The position numbers were made by a program, and so were the translations under genes. Below, piece by piece: positions 6,296 to 7,809 of a stretch of 7,809 nt of DNA. The stretch is taken from the NCBI GenBank assembly GCA_029857875.1, contig JAOUGB010000090.1:1-7809 (forward strand), written 5' to 3'. The notes under the pieces are model-generated. The model ran no database searches, was not told the origin of the DNA, and saw nothing but the letters and a program-made list of their open reading frames with translations. The stretch's first letter is position 1. Each line of letters opens with the position of its first letter. Source of the stretch: Desulfobacteraceae bacterium (GTDB lineage: Bacteria; Desulfobacterota; Desulfobacteria; Desulfobacterales; UBA11574).

Positions 6296-7345
6296 ATGCG
6301 ACTAAAACTATGCCCACACAAACAGAATTTCCCGGTTGACATTGATCTTGTCGCCTGCCTAATCGCCAAAACGCAAAAACAAAACGGTGAAATACCCTGG
6401 TGTGATGGTGAGAAAACAGACCCGTGGGATCATGTAGAGGCTGCAATGGGACTTGGCATTGGTGGATATCTCGAAGAGGCAAGGCGCGCATACGAGTGGT
6501 TGGCTCAAATACAGCTCGATGATGGAAGCTGGTATACCGCTTATTTAAATGGTGTTCCTATCGATAGGACACGGGATACGAACCTCTCATCCTACATTGC
6601 TGTTGGTGTCTTTCACTACTATCTTATCACCGGTGATTTGATTTTTTTGAAAAAGATGTGGCCGTCGATAAAATCAGCCATAAACTTTGTCCTTGACCTT
6701 CAAGCACCCGACGGAGAGATCTATTGGGCAATAAGCCCCCAAGGGAGCATTGATTCCGCAGCGCTATTAACCGGCTCCAGCTCCGTCTATATGAGCATCA
6801 AATGTGCTCTGGCCATAGCAAAGTTGCTCAATGAAAACATGCCTATATGGGGAAAAGGGCTGGTTAGGTTGAGACATGCCATTGTGAATCTGCCTGATCG
6901 CTTTAATAAGGACAAATCCCGATATTCAATGGATTGGTTCTATCCCATCCTGTCGGGGGCAGTTACCGGGCGTAGGGCACAGCAGCGAATCGATAAATTT
7001 TGGGATAAATTCGTCATCAAAAATAAGGGCGTTCGATGCGTATCGGACCGGCCCTGGGTGACGGTTGCAGAAACATGCGAGCTTTCTTTGGCGTTATCTT
7101 CCATAGGCAATATGCATCTTTCAGAAACAGTGTTTAGCTGGATTCAGAAGAGAACCAACTCAGACGGGTCATACTGGTGCGGGTTTACATGCCCGGACAT
7201 GACCATTTGGCCAAAATATAACAGCACATGGACCAATGCCGCTGTTTTGATTGCAGCGGATGCCATTTACAACCTCACGGCGGCGTGTCGACTTTTTAAT
7301 CACCGGTTCTGGATGGAAAAGTTTAAAGTGCCTAAAGTGAACTAA
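6296..7345 (+). CDS. Uncharacterised (alpha/alpha)6-toroid, prenyltransferase/squalene-cyclase-like protein
   Basis: This 349-residue soluble protein is of the type usually labelled 'prenyltransferase' or 'phenyltransferase domain' in databases; its reaction is unknown. QW-like helical-hairpin signatures recur: QKQNGEIPW (27-35), QLDDGSW (73-79), QAPDGEIYW (136-144) and NSDGSYW (288-294). Conserved-looking acidic or aromatic blocks are DPWDHVEAAM (42-51), RDTN (93-96), SMDWFYP (211-217), VSDRPWVTVAETCE (249-262) and STWTNAAV (310-317). These resemble, from memory, actinobacterial proteins of about 345 residues found beside glycosyltransferase and methyltransferase genes, so a sugar or lipid-linked role is possible. 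The DDxxD of true prenyl synthases and the DxDD of cyclases are absent. No signal peptide is seen. The ATG at 6296 fits family length; the frame stays open to a TTG at 6170 without good ribosome binding site. The final KFKVPKVN and stop lie in repeat R2. Confidence 0.82.
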   Translation: MRLKLCPHKQNFPVDIDLVACLIAKTQKQNGEIPWCDGEKTDPWDHVEAAMGLGIGGYLEEARRAYEWLAQIQLDDGSWYTAYLNGVPIDRTRDTNLSSYIAVGVFHYYLITGDLIFLKKMWPSIKSAINFVLDLQAPDGEIYWAISPQGSIDSAALLTGSSSVYMSIKCALAIAKLLNENMPIWGKGLVRLRHAIVNLPDRFNKDKSRYSMDWFYPILSGAVTGRRAQQRIDKFWDKFVIKNKGVRCVSDRPWVTVAETCELSLALSSIGNMHLSETVFSWIQKRTNSDGSYWCGFTCPDMTIWPKYNSTWTNAAVLIAADAIYNLTAACRLFNHRFWMEKFKVPKVN

Positions 7346-7451
7346 AGTGCCTAAAGTTAGGGTATGCTATCAATTTTAATTATAATTGATCGCGCTGAAA
7401 GCGCGTTCCTCAACTTTAGCTCACTTTAGGCACTTCAAACTTCAAACTTTT
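7317..7451. repeat. Inverted-repeat intergenic element R2, overlaps 3' end of the 6296 gene
   Basis: The left arm (7317-7361) and right arm (7408-7451) are imperfect inverted repeats of CTAAAGTG-type units, closely matching the arms of R1. The interior differs from R1: ATCAATT/AATTGAT (7369-7375 with 7384-7390) and CGCGCT-GAA-AGCGCG (7391-7405), so the whole could fold as a branched, cloverleaf-like structure. The left arm encodes the last eight codons and TAA stop of the 6296 gene. Lying between convergent genes, it may also hinder read-through both ways, although no T run follows the hairpins. Confidence 0.82.
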
Positions 7452-7460
7452 GGACCTCAG

Positions 7461-7488
7461 CTTATCTGGCATAGTTGCCCTGATAAAG
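7461..7488. repeat. Imperfect hairpin between R2 and the right-edge gene
   Basis: CTTATC-T-GGC and GCC-CT-GATAAAG pair with one or two bulges around the loop ATAGTT. It lies 30 bases past the stop of the minus-strand gene, where a terminator would be expected, but no T run follows on the minus strand. A Rho-dependent or processing site is possible; support is weak. Confidence 0.35.
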
Positions 7489-7517
7489 AGACGTCATCGT
7501 ATTTATGAATTAGAGCA

Positions 7518-7809
7518 CTAAGTATCAGATTCTCCAAAAGTCTTTCTGAGAACCCGATCTCCTTTGGGCGTCAAATATAATAGCAGTCTGTTTTCTTTGC
7601 TTAATCTCTGTTCAACAAAACCTTTTGCCATCAGTGAAGAGAGCGTTTCATTAATTTTTTCGTTGATCAATTTAGGATCTTTTAATAGATCCACAAGACT
7701 GGTAGGTGCATGCTTTTTGTTGGCAATCGATCCCAGTATTTTGAGTTCACTTTCGGACATTCCAGTCCGATACATTTTGTCCCTCAAAAATTCTCGTTGA
7801 GACGTTTCG
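7518..7809 (-). CDS. Partial winged-helix (MarR-like) domain protein, start beyond right edge
   Basis: The frame is open from the window edge to a TAA-type stop region at 7518, giving 96 visible residues. Candidate starts inside the window are a TTG at 7787 and an ATG at 7775, but the frame continues upstream without a stop, so the true start may lie outside. The segment SESELKILGSIANKK, an alpha-helical INEKINETLSSL, KGFVEQRL and the wing-like LLLYLTPKG (visible residues about 75-83) form the layout of a winged helix-turn-helix of the MarR/PadR kind. It is either a small DNA-binding regulator or the C-terminal wHTH of a larger protein. It is convergent with the 6296 gene, with R2 between them. 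Its target is unknown. Confidence 0.62.
   Translation of the reverse strand, partial: ETSQREFLRDKMYRTGMSESELKILGSIANKKHAPTSLVDLLKDPKLINEKINETLSSLMAKGFVEQRLSKENRLLLYLTPKGDRVLRKTFGESDT

Overview
The window looks like a chromosomal stretch from a Gram-negative bacterium of moderate GC content. My best guess is a Desulfobacterota (deltaproteobacterial) lineage. This rests on the overall style (a large HrpA helicase, intergenic spaces filled with short heptad-type tandem repeats and inverted-repeat elements) and is an inference, not a proof.

Layout. Positions 1-3341 (minus) hold most of a DEAH-box RNA helicase, HrpA, whose C-terminus runs off the left edge. The frame is open throughout, so the gene is intact as far as visible. 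Upstream of it on the same strand, 3414-4073 encodes a 219-residue metallo-beta-lactamase-fold hydrolase with a complete metal-ligand set. An intrinsic terminator for leftward transcription lies at 4105-4129. Then comes a roughly 157-bp inverted-repeat element, R1 (4167-4323). It overlaps the 3' end of a 538-residue ThiE-ThiL fusion (4295-5911, minus), which carries the last two steps of thiamine diphosphate synthesis in one polypeptide. Positions 5912-6295 are gene-free and hold two tandem heptad arrays, several hairpins and a long-range inverted repeat. On the plus strand, 6296-7345 encodes a 349-residue all-alpha (alpha/alpha)6-toroid-like protein of the uncharacterised 'prenyltransferase-like' kind. 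A second inverted-repeat element, R2 (7317-7451), covers its 3' end. At the right edge a partial winged-helix (MarR-like) reading frame enters on the minus strand (7518-7809).

Most notable pattern. R1 and R2 belong to one repeat family, with arms built from variants of AAAGTGCCTAAAGTGARCTAA. Two unrelated genes on opposite strands each end inside an arm, in the same frame, so both proteins carry a repeat-encoded tail (KLKVPKVI and KFKVPKVN) and a repeat-supplied TAA stop. The arm has a stop in all three frames in the inward direction. R1 also sits between the native end of thiEL and its terminator, as expected if it inserted there later.

The genes do not form one obvious pathway. The MBL hydrolase and hrpA are co-oriented with a 72-bp gap and could be co-transcribed. 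ThiEL appears to be a separate unit. The 349-residue protein is convergent with the right-edge gene. I found no CRISPR array, RNA gene, complete insertion sequence or recognisable defence system.
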